Source of the DNA: Devosia sp.
Lineage (GTDB): Bacteria > Pseudomonadota > Alphaproteobacteria > Rhizobiales > Devosiaceae
Length of the DNA: 64,000 nucleotides
Assembly: GCF_024707125.1 (NCBI RefSeq)
Contig: NZ_JANQAH010000005.1
Span: 124,001 to 188,000 of the forward strand
Direction: 5' to 3'
A program made the position numbers and the translations under genes. Positions 1 through 8,900 of this stretch are shown piece after piece (the stretch's first letter is position 1; every line of letters begins with the position of its first letter). Below the pieces are notes generated by a model that saw only the letters and a program-made list of their open reading frames with translations, had not been told where the DNA came from and did not search any database.

Positions 1-2
1 CC

Positions 3-1382
3 GAACGCGGCAAGGAGGGCAGGGCGGCCCAGTCCTTCGTCGTCGTCGTCAACGAAGACAAATCCACCCAGCCGCTGGTTGTCGCCAGTGCCCCGGGCCA
101 GGCGAGCGAAGTGCTCCAAGGCCTGACCCGCACAGACGCACCAGCCGCAACGGCGGTCGCAACGGCCGAACCCGCCGCCCCAACAGCAGCCGAGCCGGCG
201 CCAGTCGCCGTTGCTGCTGCGCCTACGACTGCCCCTGCTGCTCCCACAGCAACGCCTGCGACCCCGGCTGCGGCACCTGCTCAGACGGAAGTGGCGCAAG
301 CGCCCGCCGCGCCCGAAGCACCCGCGCCGGCCGCCGCCACGACGCCGACCACACCTGCACCTGCGACGGCACCTGCGCCTGCTGCCACTCCAGAGGCTGC
401 CGCCCCGACTGCTGCAGCAACCGCACCTGAACCAGCCACCCCCACGGCCGCCACTACGCCTCCGGAACCTCCAGCCGAGCCTGCCGCCGTGCCGGCAGCC
501 CAGCTTGCCGACGTTCCGCCCACTATCGACGCCATCGAAATCGAGGGCGACCGCACCTTCTTCGCCGGTGCCGGCCCTGAAGGCGGCATCGTCCGCCTCT
601 ATGTCGATGACACCTTTGTCGCCGACGCCACCATCGAAGGTGGTCGTTGGCTGGTCGAAGGCGGCGATGTCCTCGACGCCCCGAGCCAGCGCGTCCGCGC
701 CGACCTGCTCGCTGCCGGCTCACCCGACGTGATCGCCCGCGCCGAAGTCGATTTCGTCGTCGACGTACCCGCGGACGAACCCGCAACGGCTGTCGCCAGC
801 GCCGACGTGACGCCCCCTGCAGCTCCGACCGCTGCACCCGCACCCGCCGCTGCCCCGGCCGCCACGCCCGCTCCGGCTCAATCTGCTGCGCCGGCTGCAC
901 CTGCGACTGAGCCCGCTGCTTCGGCGGCTCCTGCTGCTGCCGCACCTGCCGCAGCGGCGCCCGCTCCGACTGAGCCGGCTGCACCGACGCCGGCTCAGCC
1001 CGCCGCAACACCTGCTCAACCGGCTGTACCGCCGGCGCCAGTCGCCGCTGCTCCCGCTGCAACGCCCGCCCCGGCAGCCCCCGCCACTCCGGCCCAGCAA
1101 CCCGCCGTCGCCGCAGCGCCAACCGCCCCGCAACCTGCCGCTCCGCAGCCGGTCGCCGAACCCGCCGTGCCCACCATGGTCGCTGTTGCCGTCGGATCGC
1201 CCGATGCCCAGCGTTTCGCCTCGGGCAAGGCCATCATCCGTCGCGGCGATAATCTCTGGACCATCGCCCGCCGCGTCTATGGCGAAGGCATCAAATATAC
1301 GACCATCTACGATGCCAATACCGGACAGATCCGCGATCCCGATCGCATCTATCCCGGCCAGGTTTTCAGCCTGCCCCAGTAG
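3..1382 (+). CDS. LysM domain protein, Pro/Ala-rich (5'-truncated by window)
   Basis: The frame is open from base 3, so the gene begins before the window. The visible part has a short N-terminal stretch, a very long Pro/Ala/Thr-rich low-complexity linker, a compact beta-rich segment (about bases 510-765, Ig-like, with alternating Val/Asp/Gly), a second Pro/Ala linker, and a C-terminal LysM domain (about bases 1215-1379) beginning with RRGDNLWTIARRVYG and ending with YPGQVFSLPQ. LysM binds peptidoglycan, so this is probably an envelope protein whose linkers span the periplasm; that is inference. Similar Ig-like plus LysM proteins are common in Hyphomicrobiales. The residue composition of the linkers makes most other frames here open as well, but they are not genes. 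Stop TAG at 1380. Confidence 0.85.
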   Translation, partial: ERGKEGRAAQSFVVVVNEDKSTQPLVVASAPGQASEVLQGLTRTDAPAATAVATAEPAAPTAAEPAPVAVAAAPTTAPAAPTATPATPAAAPAQTEVAQAPAAPEAPAPAAATTPTTPAPATAPAPAATPEAAAPTAAATAPEPATPTAATTPPEPPAEPAAVPAAQLADVPPTIDAIEIEGDRTFFAGAGPEGGIVRLYVDDTFVADATIEGGRWLVEGGDVLDAPSQRVRADLLAAGSPDVIARAEVDFVVDVPADEPATAVASADVTPPAAPTAAPAPAAAPAATPAPAQSAAPAAPATEPAASAAPAAAAPAAAAPAPTEPAAPTPAQPAATPAQPAVPPAPVAAAPAATPAPAAPATPAQQPAVAAAPTAPQPAAPQPVAEPAVPTMVAVAVGSPDAQRFASGKAIIRRGDNLWTIARRVYGEGIKYTTIYDANTGQIRDPDRIYPGQVFSLPQ

Positions 1383-1394
1383 GTCTACTGACAC

Positions 1395-1420
1395 GAAATG
1401 GCGCCCGAGGGCGCCATTTC
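1395..1420 (+). terminator. Hairpin after LysM gene
   Basis: Perfect 11-bp stem, GAAATGGCGCC and GGCGCCATTTC, around a 4-base CGAG loop, 13 bases after the LysM stop codon. There is no clean T-tract behind it, so it may be a weak terminator or a 3' end protector. Confidence 0.6.
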
Positions 1421-1442
1421 TGATTGTGAGCTACCTCTCTTC

Positions 1443-1476
1443 ACCTCCCCCTGAATGGGGGAGGCCGGGAGGGGGT
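1443..1476. repeat. Intergenic palindromic repeat, family B (CTCCCC...GGGGAG)
   Basis: A CCTCCCC arm, a short spacer and a GGGGGAGG arm, followed by a GGGAGGGGGT tail. The same layout occurs near 12111, 24441, 32708 and 51204, always between genes. Looks like a REP-type element of Hyphomicrobiales. Confidence 0.6.
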
Positions 1477-1601
1477 GATCGGCAACAGCCGATCCCCAGC
1501 TTAACGCCGTATTTCTACCCCTATCCGTCCCCAGGGATTGACCTTCCAGCCAATCCTCACCATGTTCATCGCAATTCACCGATTAATTCGGCCGGCCCCC
1601 C

Positions 1602-1922
1602 ATGCAAGACGACGACATCGCCAACATCATGCGAGCCCTGGGTCACCCAGTCCGGCTCAACATCCTGCGGTTCCTCGCGAGCCAGCAGCAGCGGGAATGT
1701 TGCTGTGGCGACGTCACCGAATCCTTGCCGCTCGCCCAGTCCACTGTTTCCCAGCACATAAAAGTGCTGCTCGACGCTGGCCTCATCGAGCGCAAGCCTC
1801 ATGGCACGCGTAATCGCTACATGATCCGGCATGACCGGCTTGCCGAAATCGGAACCGCCTTTGGAGGCCTGCTCGATGGCCTCAACTTCCAAGCGCCCCA
1901 CAAGGAAGCGGAACCGGCCTGA
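1602..1922 (+). CDS. ArsR-family transcriptional regulator
   Basis: A 106-residue winged-helix protein. The HTH reads ALGHPVRLNILRFLA, then SQSTVSQHIKVL-like recognition (LAQSTVSQHIKVLLDAGLIE). It carries a Cys cluster ECCCGDV just before the recognition helix, close to where ArsR/SmtB proteins place metal or metalloid ligands (ELCVCDL in ArsR), so a metal or thiol sensor is plausible. Its stop overlaps the start of the Atm1-like transporter by one base (TGATG), which implies translational coupling. Inference: it represses its own operon with the exporter and is released by the exported metal or thiol conjugate. The inducer cannot be told from sequence. Confidence 0.9.
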   Translation: MQDDDIANIMRALGHPVRLNILRFLASQQQRECCCGDVTESLPLAQSTVSQHIKVLLDAGLIERKPHGTRNRYMIRHDRLAEIGTAFGGLLDGLNFQAPHKEAEPA

Positions 1923-3817
1923 TGGCTAATAACAGCACTGAAAAGAAGCCGTCCGTTAGCGCGGACGAAGGCTCTGTATTCTCTACAGTTCGCAATCTCT
2001 GGCCCTATATGTGGCCCGAAGGCCGTCCCGACCTGCGCATGCAGGTGGTGCTGGCTCTCGGCGCGCTGGTCGTCAGCAAGGTCGCGACCACGCTCATCCC
2101 CTTCGCCTATAAGGGCATCATCGATAGCCTCGGCGGCACCGATGCGGACAGCCAGCTCATCCTGGGCCTCGCCGTCCCCGTCGTACTGGTGATCGCCTAT
2201 GTGCTGGGCAACATCCTCGATGCTGCCTTTCAGCAATTGCGCGACGTGCTCTTTGCCGGCGTCGGCCAGCATGCCGTGCGCAAGCTTGCCCTCGAAACCT
2301 TCCACCACGTCCATCGCCTGTCGCTGCGCTTCCATCTGGCGCGCCGCACCGGCGGCCTCTCCCGCGTCATCGAGCGCGGCACCAAGGGCATCGAAACGGT
2401 CGTCCGCTTCGCCATGCTCAATATCGTGCCGACCATTCTCGAGTTCCTGGTCGTCGCCGTCATCTTCGTCTGGCTTTTTGGGGTCAGCTATGTCGGCGTC
2501 CTGGTGGTGATGATCTGGGCCTATCTCTGGTTCACCATCAAGGCATCCAACTGGCGCATCGCCATTCGCCGGGACATGAACGATTCCGATACGGATGCGA
2601 ATGGCAAGGCCATCGACAGCCTTCTCAACTACGAAACGGTGAAGTACTTCGCCAATGAGAAGATGGAAGCCGAGCGCTACGATCGCTCCATGGCGAACTA
2701 CGAAAAATCCGCCATTCGCATCTGGACCTCGCTGGGCTGGCTCAACTTTGGCCAGGCCGTCATTTTCTATGGCGGCTTCCTCGTCATCTCCATCATGGCC
2801 ATTCTCGGCGTCATGGATGGCCGCCTGACACTGGGCGATTTCGTCCTGCTCAACACCTTCCTGATGCAGGTCTATCGCCCGCTCAATTTCATCGGCTTCG
2901 TCTATCGCGAACTCCGCCAGGGCCTCACCGATATCGAGGCGATGTTCAAGCTGCTCGATCAGGATCCGGAAATCCTCGACAAGCCCGATGCGAAGCCGCT
3001 CGCCGTCACCGGCCCGGTCATCCGCTTCGAGGATGTCACCTTCCACTACGATTCCGACCGGCCGATCCTCAAAGGCGTCAGCTTCGAAGTGCCTGCCGGC
3101 AAGACCGTCGCCATCGTCGGCCCCACCGGCGCCGGCAAGTCGACCATCTCGCGTCTGCTCTATCGCTTCTACGACGTCACCAGCGGCCGCATCACCATTG
3201 ATGGGCAGGACCTTCGCGATGTGACGCAGGAAAGCCTGCGCTCCACCATCGGCATGGTCCCGCAGGACACGGTGCTCTTCAATGACACCATCGGCTACAA
3301 CATCGAATATGGCCGTCCCGGCGCCTCGATGGACGAAGTCCGCCAGGCCGCCCAGATGGCCCAGGTCGGCGCCTTCATCGAGGCCCTGCCCAAGGGCTAC
3401 GAAACCCCGGTCGGCGAACGTGGCCTAAAACTTTCGGGCGGCGAAAAGCAGCGCGTTGCCATCGCCCGCACGATTTTGAAAGCCCCGTCCATCCTCATCC
3501 TCGATGAGGCGACCTCCGCCCTCGACACCAAGACCGAGCGCGACATCCAGGCCGCTCTCGACGTCGTCTCGCGCAACCGTACCAGCGTCGTCATTGCCCA
3601 CCGTCTCTCGACTGTGATCAATGCCGACGAAATCCTGGTGCTGCGCGAGGGCCTCGTCGCCGAGCGCGGTAGCCACGCCGCGCTCCTCGCCCAGAACGGC
3701 CTCTACGCCCAGATGTGGAGCCGCCAGCGCGAAGCGACCGAAGCCGAAGAAGCCTTGGCTCTGGCCCAGGAAGACCCCGACGGCTTCGTCAAGCGTGGCG
3801 CGCCTGCCGCGGAATAA
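1922..3817 (+). CDS. Atm1/HMT1-type ABC exporter (fused permease and ATPase)
   Basis: A 631-residue half-transporter: an N-terminal transmembrane region with about six helices (residues 40-320) followed by a nucleotide-binding domain with Walker A GPTGAGKST near residue 400, the signature LSGGEKQR near 503 and Walker B ILILDEATSALD near 524. The substrate-site region NDSDTDANGKAIDSLLNYETVKYF, seen here as a continuous motif, is typical of the Atm1/HMT1/ABCB7 group, whose bacterial members export glutathione conjugates and glutathione-bound metals. It is translationally coupled to the upstream ArsR regulator, which supports a role in metal or thiol-conjugate resistance. As a half-size protein it should work as a homodimer in the inner membrane. 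The exact substrate is not known. Confidence 0.92.
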   Translation: MANNSTEKKPSVSADEGSVFSTVRNLWPYMWPEGRPDLRMQVVLALGALVVSKVATTLIPFAYKGIIDSLGGTDADSQLILGLAVPVVLVIAYVLGNILDAAFQQLRDVLFAGVGQHAVRKLALETFHHVHRLSLRFHLARRTGGLSRVIERGTKGIETVVRFAMLNIVPTILEFLVVAVIFVWLFGVSYVGVLVVMIWAYLWFTIKASNWRIAIRRDMNDSDTDANGKAIDSLLNYETVKYFANEKMEAERYDRSMANYEKSAIRIWTSLGWLNFGQAVIFYGGFLVISIMAILGVMDGRLTLGDFVLLNTFLMQVYRPLNFIGFVYRELRQGLTDIEAMFKLLDQDPEILDKPDAKPLAVTGPVIRFEDVTFHYDSDRPILKGVSFEVPAGKTVAIVGPTGAGKSTISRLLYRFYDVTSGRITIDGQDLRDVTQESLRSTIGMVPQDTVLFNDTIGYNIEYGRPGASMDEVRQAAQMAQVGAFIEALPKGYETPVGERGLKLSGGEKQRVAIARTILKAPSILILDEATSALDTKTERDIQAALDVVSRNRTSVVIAHRLSTVINADEILVLREGLVAERGSHAALLAQNGLYAQMWSRQREATEAEEALALAQEDPDGFVKRGAPAAE

Positions 3818-4345
3818 TCAGGCGGCGGCGATCTCCGCATCCGCCGCCGCAACAAAGGCCTGCGGGTCCCCGCCCATCTGGCGCAGGGCCCGCGCTGCCG
3901 TTCCGTGGCCCATCTCGGCCACAACCTTGATCACATGCGATCCCGCCAGCGGTCCTGTCACTCCACGCTGCCGCAGCCGCGCCAGTTCCTGCACCACGAT
4001 CTGCCCAGAGGGCGCAGCCCGATAGACGCCCCCAGCCGGGGGCAGGGGCGGGCTCACGTCCAGGGCGCTTTCCACCACCACGCCATCGACACCCACGGCC
4101 CGCAGCGCCTCCCGATGCTGTTCTGCCAATGCCGCCTTGAACCCGGCACCACTGAGCCCGAGCCGAGCAAACACACGCCCCGCCGAACCATCGGGCAGCG
4201 TCAGCGCCGCCTCCACAAAATGCTCCGCCTCCGGCGCCTCGCGCCCCTCCGCCCGCGCCAAACCCTCAGCGGTCTCGCACAAAACCTTCAGCGTTCCGGC
4301 ATCCTTCGCCGCCTGCATCAAGCGCTTCAACATGGCATTCCTCAC
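3818..4345 (-). CDS. Clp N-terminal-domain protein, stand-alone
   Basis: A protein of about 170 residues with two Clp-N-like halves: residues 1-75 (MLKRLMQAAKDAGTL... EHFVEAALTLPDGSAGRVF) and about 115-175 (the ARLRQRGVTGPLAGSHVIKVVAEMGHGTAARALRQMGGD region). No AAA+ ATPase module follows, so it is not a ClpA/C/B chaperone. Either the GTG at 4345 (overlapping the stop of the HTH gene as GTGA) or the ATG at 4333, which has AGTGAGGA just upstream, could be the start. It is the second gene of a two-gene unit with the HTH protein. Inference: an adaptor or inducer-binding partner for that regulator. The gene ends exactly next to the stop of the convergent ABC exporter. Confidence 0.8.
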   Translation of the reverse strand: MRNAMLKRLMQAAKDAGTLKVLCETAEGLARAEGREAPEAEHFVEAALTLPDGSAGRVFARLGLSGAGFKAALAEQHREALRAVGVDGVVVESALDVSPPLPPAGGVYRAAPSGQIVVQELARLRQRGVTGPLAGSHVIKVVAEMGHGTAARALRQMGGDPQAFVAAADAEIAAA

Positions 4346-4560
4346 TTCTTGGGGGGTTCAACCAGACCGGACAGCCGCTTATGCGCAGCCTGCTTGCTGA
4401 CGCCGAGCGCCATGGCGATCTGCGACCAGCTCCAGCCGCGCTTCAGCGCCTCGGCAACGGCCTGCAGTTCCAACTGGTCGGCCATACGCCGCAACGCCAC
4501 GACACTGGCCAGTGCGGCCTCAGGGTCTTCAGTTGGATCAATCTTGCTCTCTGTCATCAT
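4342..4560 (-). CDS. Small HTH DNA-binding protein, partner of Clp-N protein
   Basis: A 72-residue acidic-N-terminus protein with a clear helix-turn-helix at residues 42-64 (GWSWSQIAMALGVSKQAAHKRL). Two consecutive ATG codons occur at 4560 and 4557. The upstream region has an almost ideal promoter covered by two identical-armed palindromes (see the regulatory entry), which fits tight autoregulation. It is followed by the Clp-N-domain gene with a 4-base overlap. Function beyond DNA binding is unknown. Confidence 0.85.
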   Translation of the reverse strand: MMTESKIDPTEDPEAALASVVALRRMADQLELQAVAEALKRGWSWSQIAMALGVSKQAAHKRLSGLVEPPKK

Positions 4561-4561
4561 G

Positions 4562-4608
4562 CGTCAACTATAGTTGACGACGTGCATGGCGTCAACCATC
4601 GTTGACGC
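4562..4608 (-). promoter_or_regulatory. Promoter and twin operator of the HTH/Clp-N pair
   Basis: Two palindromes with the same arms, CGTCAAC-N4-GTTGACG, lie at 4562-4579 (perfect, centre TATA) and 4589-4608 (centre CATC), 28 bp centre to centre. Read on the minus strand they contain TTGACG, a 17-bp spacer and TATAGT, so the -35 lies in the distal palindrome and the -10 in the proximal one. The ATG begins only 7 bases after the -10, which predicts a leaderless mRNA. A dimer on each site would block RNA polymerase completely. The binder is most likely the HTH protein itself (inference). Confidence 0.75.
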
Positions 4609-4643
4609 TGGCCACGCAAGTATCTGTCGGCTAGGCTTCGCCC

Positions 4644-5138
4644 ATGACCCAGCCTTCCATCAGCCTCGTCCCCGCCCACCCCGACCAGAAACCGGTCATC
4701 GCCAACCTGATCCAGCTCTACCTCCACGACATGACCGAGTTCATGCCGTTCCCAGTCGGCGTCGACGGCCGCTACGCCTACGATTTCCTCGACCGCTTCT
4801 GGCGCTTCCCCTATTTCATCATGTCCGGCGACGAGATCGCCGGCTTCGCCCTCGTCATCGACGAATGCCCTCTTACCGGCAGGGCGCCCTGCTGGTTCAT
4901 GGCCGAATTCTTCGTGCTGAAAGCCTACCGGGGCAGGGGCACCGGCCGCTCCGCCGTCCAGCAGGCCCTCCAAGCCCACCCCGGCCAATGGCACATCGCC
5001 GTCCCCCACGCGAACCGAGCAGCACAGTCGTTCTGGTCCAAATCCCTGGCGCCCCAAAACCCCATCAGCCGCGACATCCACTTCAACGGCGACGACTGGG
5101 TGCTGCATCAGTTCGATGCGGGCTGTGGTCGACAGTGA
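4644..5138 (+). CDS. GNAT-family acetyltransferase
   Basis: A 164-residue protein with a GNAT fold: beta-strand DEIAGFALVIDE, then MAEFFVLKAYRGRGTGRSAVQQAL, in which RGRGTG matches the acetyl-CoA pyrophosphate-binding signature (Q/R-x-x-G-x-G/A). The N-terminal part ANLIQLYLHDMTEF resembles the substrate-side helices of small-molecule acetyltransferases. It is divergent from the HTH/Clp-N pair and converges on the phd-doc pair. The acceptor is unknown. Confidence 0.85.
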   Translation: MTQPSISLVPAHPDQKPVIANLIQLYLHDMTEFMPFPVGVDGRYAYDFLDRFWRFPYFIMSGDEIAGFALVIDECPLTGRAPCWFMAEFFVLKAYRGRGTGRSAVQQALQAHPGQWHIAVPHANRAAQSFWSKSLAPQNPISRDIHFNGDDWVLHQFDAGCGRQ

Positions 5139-5153
5139 CTTTGCGATGCGCCC

Positions 5154-5537
5154 TTAAGGCAACGGCGCGGTGTGCTCATGAAGCCATGCTTCAAGCACAT
5201 CCTTGCGGAAGGTGCCGGCGTCGAGGTTGGAATAGATGAACTCTATCCAGTCTTCTTCCCGGCCTTGCGGCTCTATGCCGTTTGCCTGGAGGAAGATAAT
5301 CGCACTGGCAAAAGCAACTCGCTTGTTCCCATCGATGAAGCCGTGGTTCATCGTCAGGCTTTCCCATAGGGCCGCCGCTTCTTCTACCGTATCTGAGTAG
5401 TATCCAGTCTGCGGGCGCAGGAGGGCGGAAAGGATGAGCCCCTGGTCGCGGACACCTTGCGCTCCACCATATTGGCGAAGCTGCTCCTCATGAATCCAGA
5501 GAACATCATCCAGCGTGAGATAAATCCGCGCTGCCAT
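5154..5537 (-). CDS. doc: Doc-type toxin of the Fic family
   Basis: A 127-residue protein with the Fic/Doc active-site motif HGFIDGNKRVAF at about residues 66-77 and an N-terminal segment LTLDDVLWIHEEQLRQYGG typical of Doc. Doc phosphorylates elongation factor Tu and stops translation. The gene lies 3 bases downstream of the Phd-like antitoxin, in the usual antitoxin-first order, and converges with the GNAT gene. Confidence 0.9.
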   Translation of the reverse strand: MAARIYLTLDDVLWIHEEQLRQYGGAQGVRDQGLILSALLRPQTGYYSDTVEEAAALWESLTMNHGFIDGNKRVAFASAIIFLQANGIEPQGREEDWIEFIYSNLDAGTFRKDVLEAWLHEHTAPLP

Positions 5538-5540
5538 GGC

Positions 5541-5780
5541 TTATTTGGCCAGCGCCTCATATACCTTGCCCCAGCGCTTGATGCTCTCCCCATGCAGCTT
5601 GACGATCAGTGGGTTGACACGCGGCGCGGTGCTTTGCTCCTGCAACGCCGCATACTGCTCGGCCGACAGCATCACGACGACATCGCGTCCGTTCTTCTGA
5701 ATACGCACGGGTCCAGCTTGCGCCATTTCCAGGACCTGACCGAACTTGTTTTTCGCCTCGGTCGCAGAAATCTCGGTCAC
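5541..5780 (-). CDS. phd: Phd/YefM-family antitoxin
   Basis: A 79-residue protein with the Phd/YefM DNA-binding N-terminus (EISATEAKNKFGQVLEMAQAG..VRIQKNGRDVVVMLS) and a charged C-terminal tail expected to wrap the toxin. It starts at GTG 5780 with AGGGGG five bases upstream. It should repress its own promoter together with Doc. Confidence 0.9.
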   Translation of the reverse strand: MTEISATEAKNKFGQVLEMAQAGPVRIQKNGRDVVVMLSAEQYAALQEQSTAPRVNPLIVKLHGESIKRWGKVYEALAK

Positions 5781-5800
5781 GGCAGCCCCCTTTGGCTGAA

Positions 5801-5835
5801 TTAGCTAAAATGGATATATAACGCTTTAGCGCTAG
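5801..5835 (-). promoter_or_regulatory. phd: Candidate phd-doc operator
   Basis: Two short palindromes, TTAGCTAA (5801-5808) and TAGCGCTA (5827-5834), lie 26 bp apart centre to centre with an AT-rich TATATA between them, directly upstream of phd. Paired palindromes over the promoter are usual for Phd-type autoregulation. I infer the role from position only. Confidence 0.45.
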
Positions 5836-5858
5836 AAACTCCAGCCCTCCAAAACCAA

Positions 5859-5884
5859 AAAGGCCCGCATCACTGCGGGCCTTT
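5859..5884 (-). terminator. Intrinsic terminator of the RND efflux operon
   Basis: Perfect 11-bp stem AAAGGCCCGCA / TGCGGGCCTTT with a TCAC loop. On the minus strand it is followed by a CCTTTTTGG T-tract, 22 bases after the RND permease stop. Confidence 0.85.
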
Positions 5885-5905
5885 CTCATTCTGTCTCAGT
5901 CCACC

Positions 5906-8900
5906 TTACTCCGCCGCGTCGCGACGGTCGTCCTTTTCCTTGTCGCCGAGCCCGGCTTCCTTGCTCACGACATACTTCTTGCCGTCGGCATCGTCCGGAA
6001 TTTCCACGGCCACGCCGTCAAAACCAGCCGGTGCCGCAGCGGTCTTGCCGCGGAACGGGCTCGTCACCCATTGGCCGACGCTCGCAAAGTTCGTGCCCAG
6101 CCACTTGATCTGCTTCCACATCACACTCGGCGCGGTGATCATCACCGGCACCATGATCAGCGTCAGCAGGGTCGAGAAGAACAGGCCTGAAACCAGCGCT
6201 GCCGAAAGGTGGATGAACCACGAGCCGGCAATGCCACCGATGACGATTTCACGGCGGATGAAGTCGAACTCGACGTTCGCCCACATCGGGATAACGCCCA
6301 GTGCCGTGAGGAAAGCCGTCAGCAGAACCGGACGGACACGCTGGCTGACCGTCAGCAGCATGGCCTTCACCGGTTCGACATGCTGGTGGCGGTTATAGTC
6401 ATTGTAGGTGTCGATCAGCACGATGCCGTTCTTCACCACAATACCCGCCAGCGCCACGATGCCGAGACCGGTCATGATCGCCGAAAAACTCATCCCCGTG
6501 ACCAGCATGCCCAGAAGCACACCTGCCACCGACATGACCACCGTCGAGAGCGTCACCATCACCTGGTAGAAGCTGTTATATTCGAGCAGCAGGATGAAGA
6601 AGATCAGGGCCATTGCCATGCCCATCGCCTGGACGATGAAGGCATTGGCGTCGCCCATCTGCTCTTCGGCACCACCGAAAGCGACATTGACGCTTTCGGG
6701 GAAGCCCTGCTCGCCGATCCACTTCTGCAGCTCGGCCACCTTGTCGGCGGCATAGACGCCTTCCGGCAGGTTGGTGAGGCCCGCAGCCACGTTCATCACA
6801 TAAACCTGGTTGCGGCGCTCGATATTGGCGACCTTGGGCACGGCCTGGCGATCGATGAAGTTCGAAACCGGGATCATGCCGTTCTGGGTGGCGATGCGCA
6901 TGGAGTCGAGTGCGTCGAAGGTGCGCTCGTCCTTGGGCAGGCGAACACGAATGTCGAGTTCGTCGCCGGTTTCGCCGTCGCGATAGGTGCCGAGCTTCAC
7001 ACCATTGGTGATGAGCTGCACATAGGGCACGAGCTCACGCACACCAATGCCATACTTGCCCGCCTCGGCGCGATCGACGGTGATCTGCCAGTCGATGCCC
7101 GGGGAGGGGCGGCCGTCTTCGGCGTCGACCACTTCCGGCCAGGTAGACAGATGATCGCGAATAGCGGCAACCACAGGCACCAGGTCGTCGTAGTTTTTGC
7201 TCTCGACGCGCATGTTCAGGTCTTTGCCCGCCGGCGGACCATTTTCCGCCGCCAGCACCTGAATATCGAGGCCGGCAATATTGTCGACGCGATTGCGGAT
7301 GTCGGCAAAGATCGTCGCGGCCGGCACGCGATGGTTCCAGTTGACGAGCTGCAGCTGGAAATTGCCGATCGTGTCCGGCGGCATGGTGCCAAAGGCGCCC
7401 GTCGTGCCGAACTGCATGATCACGTCCTGGATGCCGTTGACCTGCAGGATCTGGTCTTCGACCTCGATCAGCATGTCGCGGATTTCTTCGGGCGAGTAAT
7501 TGCCCTGGCCGACCACGGCAACCGTCGCATATTCGGGTTCCGAAGCCGGGAAGGCTTCCGAGCCGGTCGGGTTGGTCGAGTAGGCGATGAAGATCGCCAC
7601 GATGATCCCGAAGCCCACCGCCAGCGTCGGCACAGGCCAGGAGATCAGCTTCTCCATGATCCGCACATAGAACCCGGTCAGGCCCGTGACCTTCTTGGGG
7701 TCGAACTTGTCCGGATACATGACGATGTCGGCCTTGGCCTTTTCCTTCTCGTCCACATGGGTCGAGGCGATCACCGAGCCGATAACCGGCATGAAGATCA
7801 AAGCGGAAATGAACGAGGCGATCATGACGATGATCACGATCATCGGCAGATAGCTCATGAACTTGCCGATAATGCCCGGCCAGAACAGCAGCGGAATGAA
7901 GGCGCCGAGCGTGGTCGCCGTAGCGCCCACCACCGGCACGAACATTTTGCGCATGGCCATGATGAAGGCTTCGCGCTTGGGCACGCCTTCCTGCAGCTTT
8001 CGTTCGGCATATTCCACGACCACCACGGGGTCGTCGACGAGCACGCCCACCGCGATCACAAGCCCGAACATCACCATCATGTTGATGGTCATGCCCAGCA
8101 TCTGCGCCACGAGGAAGGCCATCATGAACGAGAGCGGGATGGAAAGGCCGATCATCAGCGCGGGGCGCAGACCCAGCGTTGCGATACAGGTGATCAGCAC
8201 CAGAGCCACGGCGGTAAGCACTGCCGCCTCAAGCGAGCGGAAGAGGCTCGTCGTCGTGTCGGCCTGGTCGAGGAAGACGGAGTAGCTCACCCCGCTTGGC
8301 CAGGTCTTGGCGAGTTCTTCCGTCGTCGCGCGAACCTGGTCCGAAACGTTGATGATATTGGTGCCGAGTTTCTTGGAAACGCCGAGGATCTGGGCCGGAG
8401 AGCCGTTCACCTGGGTATATTCGGTCGCATCGGCAAGGTTGCGGGTGATCGTGGCGACATCGCCGAAGGTGACGACGGTATTGCCATCGGTCTTGATCGG
8501 CAGGTCATAAACGTCCTGCGCATTGCTGATCAGGCCCGGCACTTCGATATTGAACGATCCCTGTCCGGTATTGAGCGTACCGCCGGGGACCACCATGTTG
8601 TTGCGCGAAAGCGCGTCCAGCAGCTGGCTGGCGGTGAGGCCATAGGCTTCAAGACGCAGCAGGTCGATGCGGACTTCGAGCTGTTCCTTGCGCGAACCCG
8701 AGAGCTTGACTTCGCGCACGTCGCCAAGGGCTTCGAGCGCGTCCTGCAGTTCCTCGGCGCGGCGGGTCAGTTCCTTTTCAGGCGCCGTACCATAGATCGC
8801 CACCGACATGATCGGGCCGATAAAGTCGATTTCCGAGACCGTCGGGTCATCGGCATCGGCTGGGAGCTTGGCCTTGATCGCGTCCATCTTGGCGCGCGTA

